Assembly: GCF_036323735.1 (NCBI RefSeq)
Contig: NC_086019.1
Location: 240,243,102-240,307,101, forward strand
Length of the DNA: 64,000 nucleotides
DNA from: Rattus norvegicus
Lineage: Eukaryota > Chordata > Mammalia > Rodentia > Muridae
Direction of reading: 5' to 3'
Each line of letters starts with the position of its first letter. The first letter of the stretch is position 1. This document shows, one piece after another, positions 55,968 to 64,000 of this stretch. The notes under the pieces were generated by a model. That model was given only the letters and a program-made list of their open reading frames with translations. It made no database searches and had not been told where the DNA came from. Both the position numbers and the translations under genes were made by a program.

Positions 55968-56670
55968 TTGAGTATTTCTTATATACATTTCAGGTGTTAT
56001 TCCCTTTCCCGGTTTCCGGGCAAACATCCCCCTCCCCCCTCCCCTTCCTTATGGGTGTTCCCCTCCCAACCCTCCCCCCATTGCCGCCCTCCCCCCATAG
56101 ACTAGTTCACTGGGGGTTCAGTCTTAGCAGGACCCAGGGCTTCCCCTTCCACTGGTGCTCTTACTAGGATATTCATTGCTACCTATGGGGTCAGAGTCCA
56201 GGGTCAGTCCATGTATAGTCTTTAGGTAGTGGCTTAGTCCCTGGAAGCTCTGGTTGCTTGGCATTGTTGTACTTTTGGGGTCTCGAGCCCCTTCAAGCTC
56301 TTCCAGTTCTTTCTCTGATTCCTTCAATAGGGGACCTATTCTCAGTTCAGTGGTTTGCTGCTGGCATTCGCCTCTATATTTGCTGTATTCTGGCTGTGTC
56401 TCTCAGGAGCGATCTACATCCGGCTCCTGTCGGTCTGCACTTCTTTGCTTCATCCATCTTGTCTAATTGGGTGGCTGTATATGTATGGGCCACATGTGGG
56501 GCAGGCTCTGAATGGGTGTTCCTTCAGTCTCTGTTTTAATCTTTGCCTCTCCCTTCCCTGCCAAGGGTATTCTTTTTCCTCATTTAAAGAAGGAGTGAAG
56601 CATTCACATTTTGATCATCCGTCTTGAGTTTCGTTTGTTCTAGGGATCTAGGGTAATTCAAGCATTTGGG
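55961..56670 (-). other. L1 3' UTR with G-rich polypurine tract
   Basis: 710 bp between the ORF2 stop and the A tail. The plus strand is C-rich at about 56028-56098 (ccccctcccccc, ccctcccccc units), so the L1 RNA carries closely spaced G runs here. This is a conserved feature of mammalian L1 3' UTRs that can form quadruplexes. Confidence 0.9.
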
Positions 56671-59600
56671 CTAATAGCCACTTATCAATGAGTGCATACC
56701 ATGTATGTCTTTCTGTGATTGGGTTAGCTCACTCAGGATGATATTTTCCAGTTCCAACCATTTGCCTACGAATTTCATAAACTCGTTGTTTTTGATAGCT
56801 GAGTAATATTCCATTGTGTAGATGTACCACATTTTCTGTATCCATTCCTCTGTTGAAGGGCATCTGGGTTCTTTCCATTTTCTGGCTATTATAAATAAGG
56901 CTGCGATGAACATAGTGGAGCACGTGTCTCTTTTATATGTTGAGGCATCTTTTGGGTATATGCCCAAGAGAGGTATAGCTGGATCCTCAGGCAGTTCAAT
57001 GTCCAATTTTCTGAGGAACCTCCAGACTGATTTCCAGAATGGTTTTACCAGTCTGCAATCCCACCAACAATGGAGGAGTGTTCCTCTTTCTCCACATCCT
57101 CGCCAGCATCTGCTGTCACCTGAGTTTTTGATCTTAGCCAATCGCACTGGTGTGAGGTGAAATCTCAGGGTTGTTTTGATTTGCATTTCCCTTATGACTA
57201 AAGATGTTGAACATTTCTTTAGGTGTTTCTCGGCCATTCGGCATTCCTCAGCTGTGAATTCTTTGTTTAGCTCTGAACCCCATTTTTTAATAGGGTTATT
57301 TGTTTCCCTGCGGTCTAACTTCTTGAGTTCTTTGTATATTTTGGAAATAAGGCCTCTATCTGTTGTAGGATTGGTAAAGATCTTTTCCCAATCTGTTGGT
57401 TGCCGTTTTGTCCTAACCACAGTGTCCTTTGCCTTACAGAAGCTTTGCAGTTTTATGAGATCCCATTTGTCGATTCTTGATCTTAGAGCATAAGCCATTG
57501 GTGTTTTGTTCAGGAAATTTTTTCCAGTGCCCATGTGTTCCAGATGCTTCCCTAGTTTTTCTTCTATTAGTTTGAGTGTGTCTGGTTTGATGTGGAGGTC
57601 CTTGATCCACTTGGACTTAAGCTTTGTACAGGGTGATAAGCATGGATCGATCTGCATTCTTCTACATGTTGCCCTCCAGTTGAACCAGCACCATTTGCTG
57701 AAAATGCTATCTTTTTTCCATTGGATGGTTTTGGCTCCTTTGTCAAAAATCAAGTGACCATAGGTGTGTGGGTTCATTTCTGGGTCTTCAATTCTATTCC
57801 ATTGGTCTATCTGTCTGTCTCTGTACCAATACCATGCAGTTTTTATCACTATTGCTCTGTAATACTGCTTGAGTTCAGGGATAGTGATTCCCCCTGAAGT
57901 CCTTTTATTGTTGAGGATAGCTTTAGCTATCCTGGGTTTTTTGTTATTCCAGATGAATTTGCAAATTCTGCTGTCTAACTCTTTGAAGAATTGGATTGGT
58001 ATTTTGATGGGGATTGCATTGAATCTGTAGATTGCTTTTGGTAAAATGGCCATTTTTACCATATTAATCCTGCCAATCCATGAGCATGGGAGATCTTTCC
58101 ATCTTCTGAGGTCTTCTTCAATTTCTTTCCTCAGTGTCTTGAAGTTCTTATTGTACAGATCTTTTACTTGCTTGGTTAAAGTCACACCGAGGTACTTTAT
58201 ATTATTTGGGTCTATTATGAAGGGTGTCGTTTCCCTAATTTCTTTCTCGGCTTGTTTCTCTTTTGTATAGAGGAAGGCAACTGATTTATTTGAGTTAATT
58301 TTATACCCAGCCACTTTGCTGAAGTTGTTTATCAGCTTTAGTAGTTCTCTGGTGGAACTTTTGGGATCACTTAAATATACTATCATGTCATCTGCAAATA
58401 GTGATATTTTGACCTCTTCTTTTCCGATCTGTATCCCTTTGATCTCCTTTTGTTGTCTGATTGCTCTGGCTAGAACTTCAAGAACTATATTGAATAAGTA
58501 GGGAGAGAGTGGGCAGCCTTGTCTAGTCCCTGATTTTAGTGGGATTGCTTCAAGTTTCTCTCCATTTAGTTTAATGTTAGCAACTGGTTTGCTGTATATG
58601 GCTTTTACTATGTTTAGGTATGGGCCTTGAATTCCTATTCTTTCCAGGACTTTTATCATGAAGGGGTGTTGAATTTTGTCAAATGCTTTCTCAGCATCTA
58701 ATGAAATGATCATGTGGTTCTGTTCTTTCAGTTTGTTTATATAATGGATCACGTTGATGGTTTTCCGTATATTAAACCATCCCTGCATGCCTGGGATGAA
58801 GCCTACTTGATCATGGTGGATGATTGTTTTGATGTGCTCTTGAATTCGGTTTGCCAGAATTTTATTGAGTATTTTTGCGTCGATATTCATAAGGGAAATT
58901 GGTCTGAAGTTCTCTTTCTTTGTTGTGTCTTTGTGTGGTTTAGGTATAAGAGTAATTGTGGCTTCATAGAAGGAATTCGGTAGGGCTCCATCTGTTTCAA
59001 TTTTGTGGAATAGTTTGGATAATATTGGTATGAGGTCTTCTATGAAGGTTTGATAGAATTCTGCACTAAACCCGTCTGGACCTGGGCTCTTTTTCGTTGG
59101 GAGACCTTTAATGACTGCTTCTATTTCCTTAGGAGTTATGGGGTTGTTTAACTGGTTTATCTGTTCCTGATTTAACTTCGATACCTGGTATCTGTCTAGG
59201 AAATTGTCCATTTCCTGAAGATTTTCAAATTTTGTTGAATATAGGTTTTTATAGTAAGATCTGATGATTTTTTGAATTTCCTCCGAATCTGTAGTTATGT
59301 CTCCCTTTTCATTTCTGATTTTGTTAATTTGGACACACTCTCTGTGTCCTCTCGTTAGTCTGGCTAAGGGTTTATCTATCTTGTTGATTTTCTCAAAGAA
59401 CCAACTTTTGGTTCTGTTGATTCTTTCTATGGTCCTTTTTGTTTCTACTTGGTTGATTTCAGCTCTGAGTTTGATTATTTCCTGCCTTCTACTCCTCCTG
59501 GGTGTATTTGCTTCTTTTTGTTCTAGAGCTTTTAGGTGTGCTGTCAAGCTGCTGACATATGCTCTTTCCTGTTTCTTTCTGCAGGCACTCAGCGCTATGA

Positions 59601-60531
59601 GTTTTCCTCTTAGCACAGCTTTCATTGTGTCCCATAAGTTTGAGTATGTTGTATCTTCATTTTCATTAAATTCTAAAAAGTTTTTAATTTCTTTCTTTAT
59701 TTCTTCCTTGACCAGGTTATCATTGAGTAGAGCATTGTTCAATTTCCACGTATATGTGGGCATTCTTCCCTTATTGTTATTGAAGACCAGTTTTAGGCCG
59801 TGGTGGTCCGATAGCACGCATGGGATTATTTCTATCTTTCTGTACCTGTTGAGGCCCGTTTTTTGACCAATTATATGGTCAATTTTGGAGAAAGTACCAT
59901 GAGGAGCTGAGAAGAAGGTATATCCTTTTGCTTTAGGATAGAATGTTCTATAAATATCCGTTAAGTCCATTTGGCTCATGACTTCTCTTAGTCTGTCTAC
60001 ATCACTGTTTAATTTCTGTTTCCATGATCTGTCCATTGATGAGAGTGGGGTGTTGAAATCTCCCACTATTATTGTGTGAGGTGCAATGTGTGTTTTGAGC
60101 TTTAGTAAGGTTTCTTTTACGTATGTAGGTGCCCTTGTATTTGGGGCATAGATATTTAGGATTGAGAGTTCATCTTGGTTGATTTTTCCTTTGATGAATA
60201 TGAAGTGTCCTTCCTTATCTTTTTTGATGACTTTTAGTTGGAAATTGATTTTATTTGATATTAGAATGGCTACTCCAGCTTGCTTCTTCTGACCATTTGC
60301 TTGGAAAGTTGTTTTCCAGCCTTTCACTCTGAGATAGTGTCTGTCTTTGTCTCTGAGGTGTGTTTCCTGTAGGCAGCAGAATGCAGGGTCCTCGTTGCGT
60401 ATCCAGTTTGTTAATCTATGTCTTTTTATTGGGGAGTTGAGGCCATTGATATTGAGAGATATTAAGGAATAGTGATTATTGCTTCCCGTTATATTCATAT
60501 TTGATGTGAGGTTATGTTTGTGTGCTTTCAT
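56671..60531 (-). CDS. ORF2: L1 ORF2 protein: endonuclease and reverse transcriptase, intact (1286 aa)
   Basis: ORF2p nicks the target DNA and reverse transcribes L1 RNA from the free 3' end. The APE-type endonuclease spans about residues 14-250, with the expected catalytic positions N27 (LNINGL), E56 (QETHL), D158 (GDFNTP), D218 (KIDHI) and D242/H243 (SDHH). The reverse transcriptase spans about 500-780, with D612 (SLDAEKAFD), SGTRQGCPLSP near 668-677 and the FADD catalytic box at 712-715. The C-terminal motif C-x3-C-x7-H-x4-C is at 1142-1159. The frame is uninterrupted and ends in ISGY. The listed ATG gives 12 residues before the N-terminal NITGSNN; the in-frame Met at residue 12 could also be the start. 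ORF2 is presumably translated by reinitiation after ORF1. All catalytic residues I can check are present. Confidence 0.96.
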   Translation of the reverse strand: MKAHKHNLTSNMNITGSNNHYSLISLNINGLNSPIKRHRLTNWIRNEDPAFCCLQETHLRDKDRHYLRVKGWKTTFQANGQKKQAGVAILISNKINFQLKVIKKDKEGHFIFIKGKINQDELSILNIYAPNTRAPTYVKETLLKLKTHIAPHTIIVGDFNTPLSSMDRSWKQKLNSDVDRLREVMSQMDLTDIYRTFYPKAKGYTFFSAPHGTFSKIDHIIGQKTGLNRYRKIEIIPCVLSDHHGLKLVFNNNKGRMPTYTWKLNNALLNDNLVKEEIKKEIKNFLEFNENEDTTYSNLWDTMKAVLRGKLIALSACRKKQERAYVSSLTAHLKALEQKEANTPRRSRRQEIIKLRAEINQVETKRTIERINRTKSWFFEKINKIDKPLARLTRGHRECVQINKIRNEKGDITTDSEEIQKIIRSYYKNLYSTKFENLQEMDNFLDRYQVSKLNQEQINQLNNPITPKEIEAVIKGLPTKKSPGPDGFSAEFYQTFIEDLIPILSKLFHKIETDGALPNSFYEATITLIPKPHKDTTKKENFRPISLMNIDAKILNKILANRIQEHIKTIIHHDQVGFIPGMQGWFNIRKTINVIHYINKLKEQNHMIISLDAEKAFDKIQHPFMIKVLERIGIQGPYLNIVKAIYSKPVANIKLNGEKLEAIPLKSGTRQGCPLSPYLFNIVLEVLARAIRQQKEIKGIQIGKEEVKISLFADDMIVYLSDPKSSTRELLKLINNFSKVAGYKINSNKSVAFLYTKEKQAEKEIRETTPFIIDPNNIKYLGVTLTKQVKDLYNKNFKTLRKEIEEDLRRWKDLPCSWIGRINMVKMAILPKAIYRFNAIPIKIPIQFFKELDSRICKFIWNNKKPRIAKAILNNKRTSGGITIPELKQYYRAIVIKTAWYWYRDRQIDQWNRIEDPEMNPHTYGHLIFDKGAKTIQWKKDSIFSKWCWFNWRATCRRMQIDPCLSPCTKLKSKWIKDLHIKPDTLKLIEEKLGKHLEHMGTGKNFLNKTPMAYALRSRIDKWDLIKLQSFCKAKDTVVRTKRQPTDWEKIFTNPTTDRGLISKIYKELKKLDRRETNNPIKKWGSELNKEFTAEECRMAEKHLKKCSTSLVIREMQIKTTLRFHLTPVRLAKIKNSGDSRCWRGCGERGTLLHCWWDCRLVKPFWKSVWRFLRKLDIELPEDPAIPLLGIYPKDASTYKRDTCSTMFIAALFIIARKWKEPRCPSTEEWIQKMWYIYTMEYYSAIKNNEFMKFVGKWLELENIILSELTQSQKDIHGMHSLISGY

Positions 60532-60556
60532 TCTCTTTGTTTTGTTGCCAAGACGA

Positions 60557-61630
60557 TTAGTTTCTTGCTTCTTCTAGGGTATAGCTTGCCTCCTTATGTT
60601 GGGCTTTACCATTTATTATCCTTTGTAGTGCTGGATTTGTAGAAAGATATTGTGTAAATTTGGTTTTGTCATGGAATATCTTGGTTTCTCCATCAATGTT
60701 AATTGAGAGTTTTGCTGGATACAGTAATCTGGGCTGGCATTTGTGTTCTCTTAGGGTCTGTATAACATCAGTCCAGGATCTTCTGGCCTTCATAGTTTCT
60801 GGCGAGAAGTCTGGTGTGATTCTGATAGGTCTCCCTTTATATGTTACTTGACCTTTTTCCCTTACTGCTTTTAATATTCTTTCTTTATTTTGTGCGGTTG
60901 GTGTTTTGACAATTATGTGACGGGAGGTGTTTCTTTTCTGGTCCAATCTATTTGGAGTTCTGTAGGCTTCCTGTATGTCTATGGGTATCTCTTTTTTTAG
61001 GTTAGGGAAGTTTTCTTCTATGATTTTGTTGAAGATATTTACTGGTCCTTTGAGCTGGGAGTCTTCACTCTCTTCTATACCTATTATCCTTAGGTTTGAT
61101 CTTCTCATTGAGTCCTGGATTTCCTGTATGTTTTGGACCAGTAGCTTTTTCCGCTTTACATTATCTTTGACAGTTGAGTCAATGATTTCTATGGAATCTT
61201 CTGCTCCTGAGATTCTCTCTTCCATCTCTTGTATTCTGTTGGTGAAGCTTGTATCTACAGCTCCTTGTCTCTTCTTTTGGTTTTCTATATCCAGGGTTGT
61301 TTCCATGTGTTCTTTCTTGATTGCTTCTATTTCCATTTTTAATTCCTTCAACTGTTTGATTGTGTTTTCCTGGAATTCTTTCAGGGATTTTTGCGATTCC
61401 TCTCTGTAGGCTTTTACTTGTTTATTAATGTTTTCCTGTGCTTCCCTAAGTGTGTTCAGGTCTTTCCTGAAGTCCTCCAGCATCATGATCAAATATGATT
61501 TTGAAACTAGATCTTGCTTTTCTGGTGTGTTTGGATATCCCATGTTTGTTTTGGTGGGAGAATTGGGCTCCGATGATGGCATGTAGTCTTGGTTTCTGTT
61601 GCTTGGGTTCCTGCGCTTGCCTCTCGCCAT
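60557..61630 (-). CDS. ORF1: L1 ORF1 protein, intact (357 aa)
   Basis: The trimeric RNA chaperone that packages L1 RNA for retrotransposition. It starts MARGKRRNPSNRN at the ATG in 'cgccat'. A short basic N-terminus leads into a heptad-rich coiled coil (about 46-165), then an RRM-like domain (about 178-272, from NLRIIGI to GRPIRITPD) and the C-terminal domain (about 273-340, with KARRSW). It has six more coiled-coil residues than the copy at 18826-19881 (the REAQENINKQ region). ORF2 begins 25 bp after its stop codon, the usual L1 spacing. No frame break is present. Confidence 0.95.
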   Translation of the reverse strand: MARGKRRNPSNRNQDYMPSSEPNSPTKTNMGYPNTPEKQDLVSKSYLIMMLEDFRKDLNTLREAQENINKQVKAYREESQKSLKEFQENTIKQLKELKMEIEAIKKEHMETTLDIENQKKRQGAVDTSFTNRIQEMEERISGAEDSIEIIDSTVKDNVKRKKLLVQNIQEIQDSMRRSNLRIIGIEESEDSQLKGPVNIFNKIIEENFPNLKKEIPIDIQEAYRTPNRLDQKRNTSRHIIVKTPTAQNKERILKAVREKGQVTYKGRPIRITPDFSPETMKARRSWTDVIQTLREHKCQPRLLYPAKLSINIDGETKIFHDKTKFTQYLSTNPALQRIINGKAQHKEASYTLEEARN

Positions 61631-62369
61631 CAGATTATCTCTAGTGTTACTTTGTTCTGCTATTTCTGACAGTGGCTAGACTGTCCTATAAGCCTGTGTG
61701 TCAGGAGTGCTGTAGACCTGTTTTCCTCTCTTTCAGTCAGTTATGGGGACAGAGTGTTCTGCTTTCGGGCGTGTAGTTTTTCCTCTCTACAGGTCTTCAG
61801 CTGTTCCTGTGGGCCTGTGTCTTGAGTTCACCAGGCAGCTTTCTTGCAGCAGAAAATTTGGTCTTACCTGTGGTCCCGAGGCTCAGGTTTGCTCGTGGGG
61901 TGCTGTCCAGGGGCTCTCTGCAGCGGCAGCAACCAGGAAGACCTGTGCCGCCCCTTCCGGGAGCTTCAGTGCACCAGGGTTCCAGATGGTCTTTGGCTTT
62001 TTCCTCTGGCGTCCGAGATGTGTGTGCAGGGAGCAGTCTCTTCTGGTTTCCCAGGCCTGTCTGCCTCTCTGAAGGTTTAGCTCTCCCTCCCACGGGATTT
62101 GGGTGCAGAGAACTGTTTATCCGGTCTGTTTCCTTCAGGGTCCGGCGGTGTCTCTGGCTGGGGTCCTGCCGCTCCTGGGCCCTCCCCCACGGGAGCCCAG
62201 AGGCCTTATACAGTTTCCTCTTGGGCCAGGGATGTGGGCAGGGGTGAGCAGTGTTGGTGGTCTCTTCCGCTCTGCAGCCTCAGGGGTGCCCACCTGACCA
62301 GGCGGTTGGGTCTCTCTCTCACCGGGTCTGGGAGCAGAGAGCTGCTGCGGGCCGGGATCCGCGGGTGTC
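61631..62369 (-). promoter_or_regulatory. L1 5' UTR (internal promoter)
   Basis: About 736 bp, GC-richer than the rest of the window, ending at the L1 start 'acccgcggatcc' (element sense). Three extra bases (gac in element sense, 62367-62369) separate it from the target-site duplication. They are probably non-templated or cap-derived. Full length implies that the internal pol II promoter was copied. Confidence 0.85.
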
Positions 62370-62382
62370 GAGCTCAATTCTT
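62370..62382 (+). repeat. L1 target-site duplication, 5' side
   Basis: gagctcaattctt, identical to 55926-55938, followed by aagatg. The original site was therefore ..attctt/aagatg... Confidence 0.93.
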
Positions 62383-62500
62383 AAGATGTTTAATTTGGAA
62401 ATTTCATTTGAAATTCGCATATTCCAAAATGCAATATGATCTGACTCTTAAGCACTTCTGGTCACAAGCATATTTCAGATAAGGCACATTCAACCAACAC
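62383..62500. mobile_element. DNA-transposon remnant (Tigger/MER2-like), right part
   Basis: 'atattccaaaatgcaatatg', 'cttaagcacttctggtcac' and 'atttcagataaggcacattc' continue the element begun at 55693 once the L1 and one duplication copy are removed. Confidence 0.4.
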
Positions 62501-64000
62501 ATGCCATTTTATAAGACTTTTTGCTAGGTTTTGGTAGATTTACTGTTTTCTCTCCTTTTGTTCTTCTGTCTCATTTTGTGTTTGATGTTCCAAGAATCAT
62601 ACATGCACCATATCTTAAACAAAATATCCATTATGAAGTAGTCTTGACACTTTATAGTAAATGAATTTTTCCCCCTTGGGAATAGAGTGGGGAGCCAGAG
62701 TTTGAGGCACGGGAAATACCTAGAAGAGAGAGTAACCCAAATGGGGATAGAGATATGGAGGTGACTTAGCTTAGACTTAGCTGCACCCTTCTTCCCAGAG
62801 AGCGACCTGAAAACAAGTGTTCCGCCAACCTACAGTTTTGAAAGAGCAGATGCCCCTCTGCTCTGTGTAGAGCAGGCCCTGCCCCTCTGTGCAGAGCAGG
62901 CTCTGCCCCTTTTGTCCCCAGCAGCATTAAAAGTCATTTCTAAAAAACAAATGCAGACTTAAATTTCTTATGGTAGGCAGAAGATAAATTAATCCTGCTT
63001 CAATTGACATTTCTGCCTTCGAGGATAAAGGTTTCTTTAATTATGTCTTCTTCAAGAAGGGTTTGCTAAGACTGGGTCCTGTTTATGCAAGGTTTGGAGA
63101 CCACAAAGACCAGTAATCTCTTTTGATGACCATAAGAAAGGCGAGGCAAGCTATTTCAATATCACCGAGAGTGAAGGGCAAGTCAACTTTAGGAACAGAG
63201 ACATATGTGACAACAGCCTGTTCACTGTTCTTTTCAGTTACAAGCGTGTCATTGTCCAACTGAAGTGTTTTGCACACTCCTTTGCATGTAAACACTCAAA
63301 TATTCCCCTTATGGCTACAGCATTCAGTAGCCATGGGGTCCTGTATGACCTCTAGTTTAGGATTTCATTAGAGGAAAGGAATTTCTCATATGAAAAACGT
63401 ATCTCATGCCACAGTTAAATGTCTTGAATTTTAAGTAGTCTTTACTATGGAGGACACACTTCTAATATGTTGGGTAACCTATCTTTCTCAAGGGTGTTAA
63501 TAAAGCATTTTAAGTCCTACCCACCATACATATTTCTATGCCTAGAAATAGGTTCGAAGCAAAAAAGGGCATTTTTGTCATTTCAAGGACGCTCTCTTTT
63601 CTTCTCTTGTGTCTCACATATAGGTGTGCTCTCTTCAGCCTCATCTTTCCTTCGTCTTGATTATCTATTGGCTCTGAAGTTCTTAACAAGTGAGATTAAT
63701 CCTTATCACATTTATTTGTTGCCTTTTATGAATCTGCTAAGGAAATGACCCGTTTACCGCATACGAGCTGCATACAAGACTGTACGCTTATGTAGCACTC
63801 AATTCCCTGTCTGTTTGTTCCATACAGAGATATACCTCAGACACCGTAGCTCATTCCATATGCCTTTTCAAACATGAGTTTGATAAAGAAATATAATTTT
63901 TAAATGTAAAACCAACTGGAAACATAAAATCAATACCTCGTACTTTTGAGTATTGCTGTCATTCAGGGCTGACTGTCAGGAACTCCTGAGATTGTCTGAC
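62501..64000. other. No recognised gene; short tandem duplication
   Basis: Single-copy-looking to the window end. At about 62851-62912 a ~28-bp unit (tgcccctctg..agagcagg) is duplicated imperfectly. Confidence 0.5.

Larger units (their letters stand above)
55926..62382 (-). mobile_element. Full-length L1 (rat L1 family) with intact ORF1 and ORF2
   Basis: In element order it holds a 5' UTR (62366-61631), ORF1 (357 aa), a 25-bp spacer, ORF2 (1286 aa), a 3' UTR (56670-55961) and an A tail of about 22 (55939-55960). The perfect 13-bp repeat gagctcaattctt flanks it (55926-55938, 62370-62382). The restored target on the nicked strand is TCTT/AA, one mismatch from the L1 endonuclease consensus TTTT/AA. 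A complete 5' end, two open frames, a pure A tail and an undecayed duplication point to a young, possibly competent insertion. Activity itself is not shown by sequence. Confidence 0.95.

Noticed and set aside
56822..59866. Several open frames of 60-190 codons on the plus strand
   Set aside because: They are antisense shadows of the intact L1 ORF2.

Overview
The window is mammalian intergenic or intronic DNA from a rat-like rodent (most likely Rattus). It has two target-site-flanked ID elements (the SINE amplified in rat from BC1 RNA), B1/B3/B4 SINEs, rodent URR1 and ERVL-MaLR LTRs, rat-type L1 sequence, very long CA/TG microsatellites, and older MIR, L2 and L1M debris between them. I recognise no host protein-coding gene. 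The coding capacity that can be supported is L1 ORF1 (two intact copies), L1 ORF2 (one intact copy, one truncated, one old fragment) and a broken ribosomal-protein L29 retrocopy. A few exon-like segments with good splice signals are reported only as candidates.

Layout. 0-12 kb: MaLR LTRs, an old L1 3' end, MIR/L2 relics, a GGA/GGGGA polypurine block (9.4-9.8 kb) and a complete URR1 DNA transposon (10.67-10.89 kb). 12.25-13.55 kb: a 1.3-kb CA-rich complex satellite with internal higher-order duplications. 13.7-15.4 kb: LTRs and a long rodent repeat. 17.4-20.6 kb: one composite retrotransposed unit on the minus strand, in which an L1 5' half (5' UTR, intact ORF1, start of ORF2) is joined to about 1 kb of non-L1 sequence ending in a poly(A) tail, set inside a CT-rich tract. 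21-31 kb: old L1, L2, MIR, an ID element and simple repeats. 31.7-32.6 kb: a three-layer nest of LTR in LTR plus an L1 3' end. 34-40 kb: LTRs, an ID element, B3, B4, L1 3' fragments, and a MaLR LTR with internal sequence interrupted by a second URR1. 43.7-46.6 kb: a CAN trinucleotide array, two tandem CTCF-like motifs, B1 elements and the Rpl29 retrocopy with a 16-bp target-site duplication. 48-54 kb: B3 and three L1 fragments of different age. 55.9-62.4 kb: a full-length L1 on the minus strand with both ORFs open, a poly(A) tail and a perfect 13-bp target-site duplication, inserted into an old DNA-transposon remnant.

The main theme is L1 activity. The intact L1 shows all the hallmarks of target-primed reverse transcription. 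The ID elements and the Rpl29 retrocopy are trans-mobilised products of the same machinery. The 17.4-20.6 kb unit is best explained as a cDNA that began on a cellular mRNA and finished on an L1 RNA. That chimera and the intact L1 are the two most interesting objects here.
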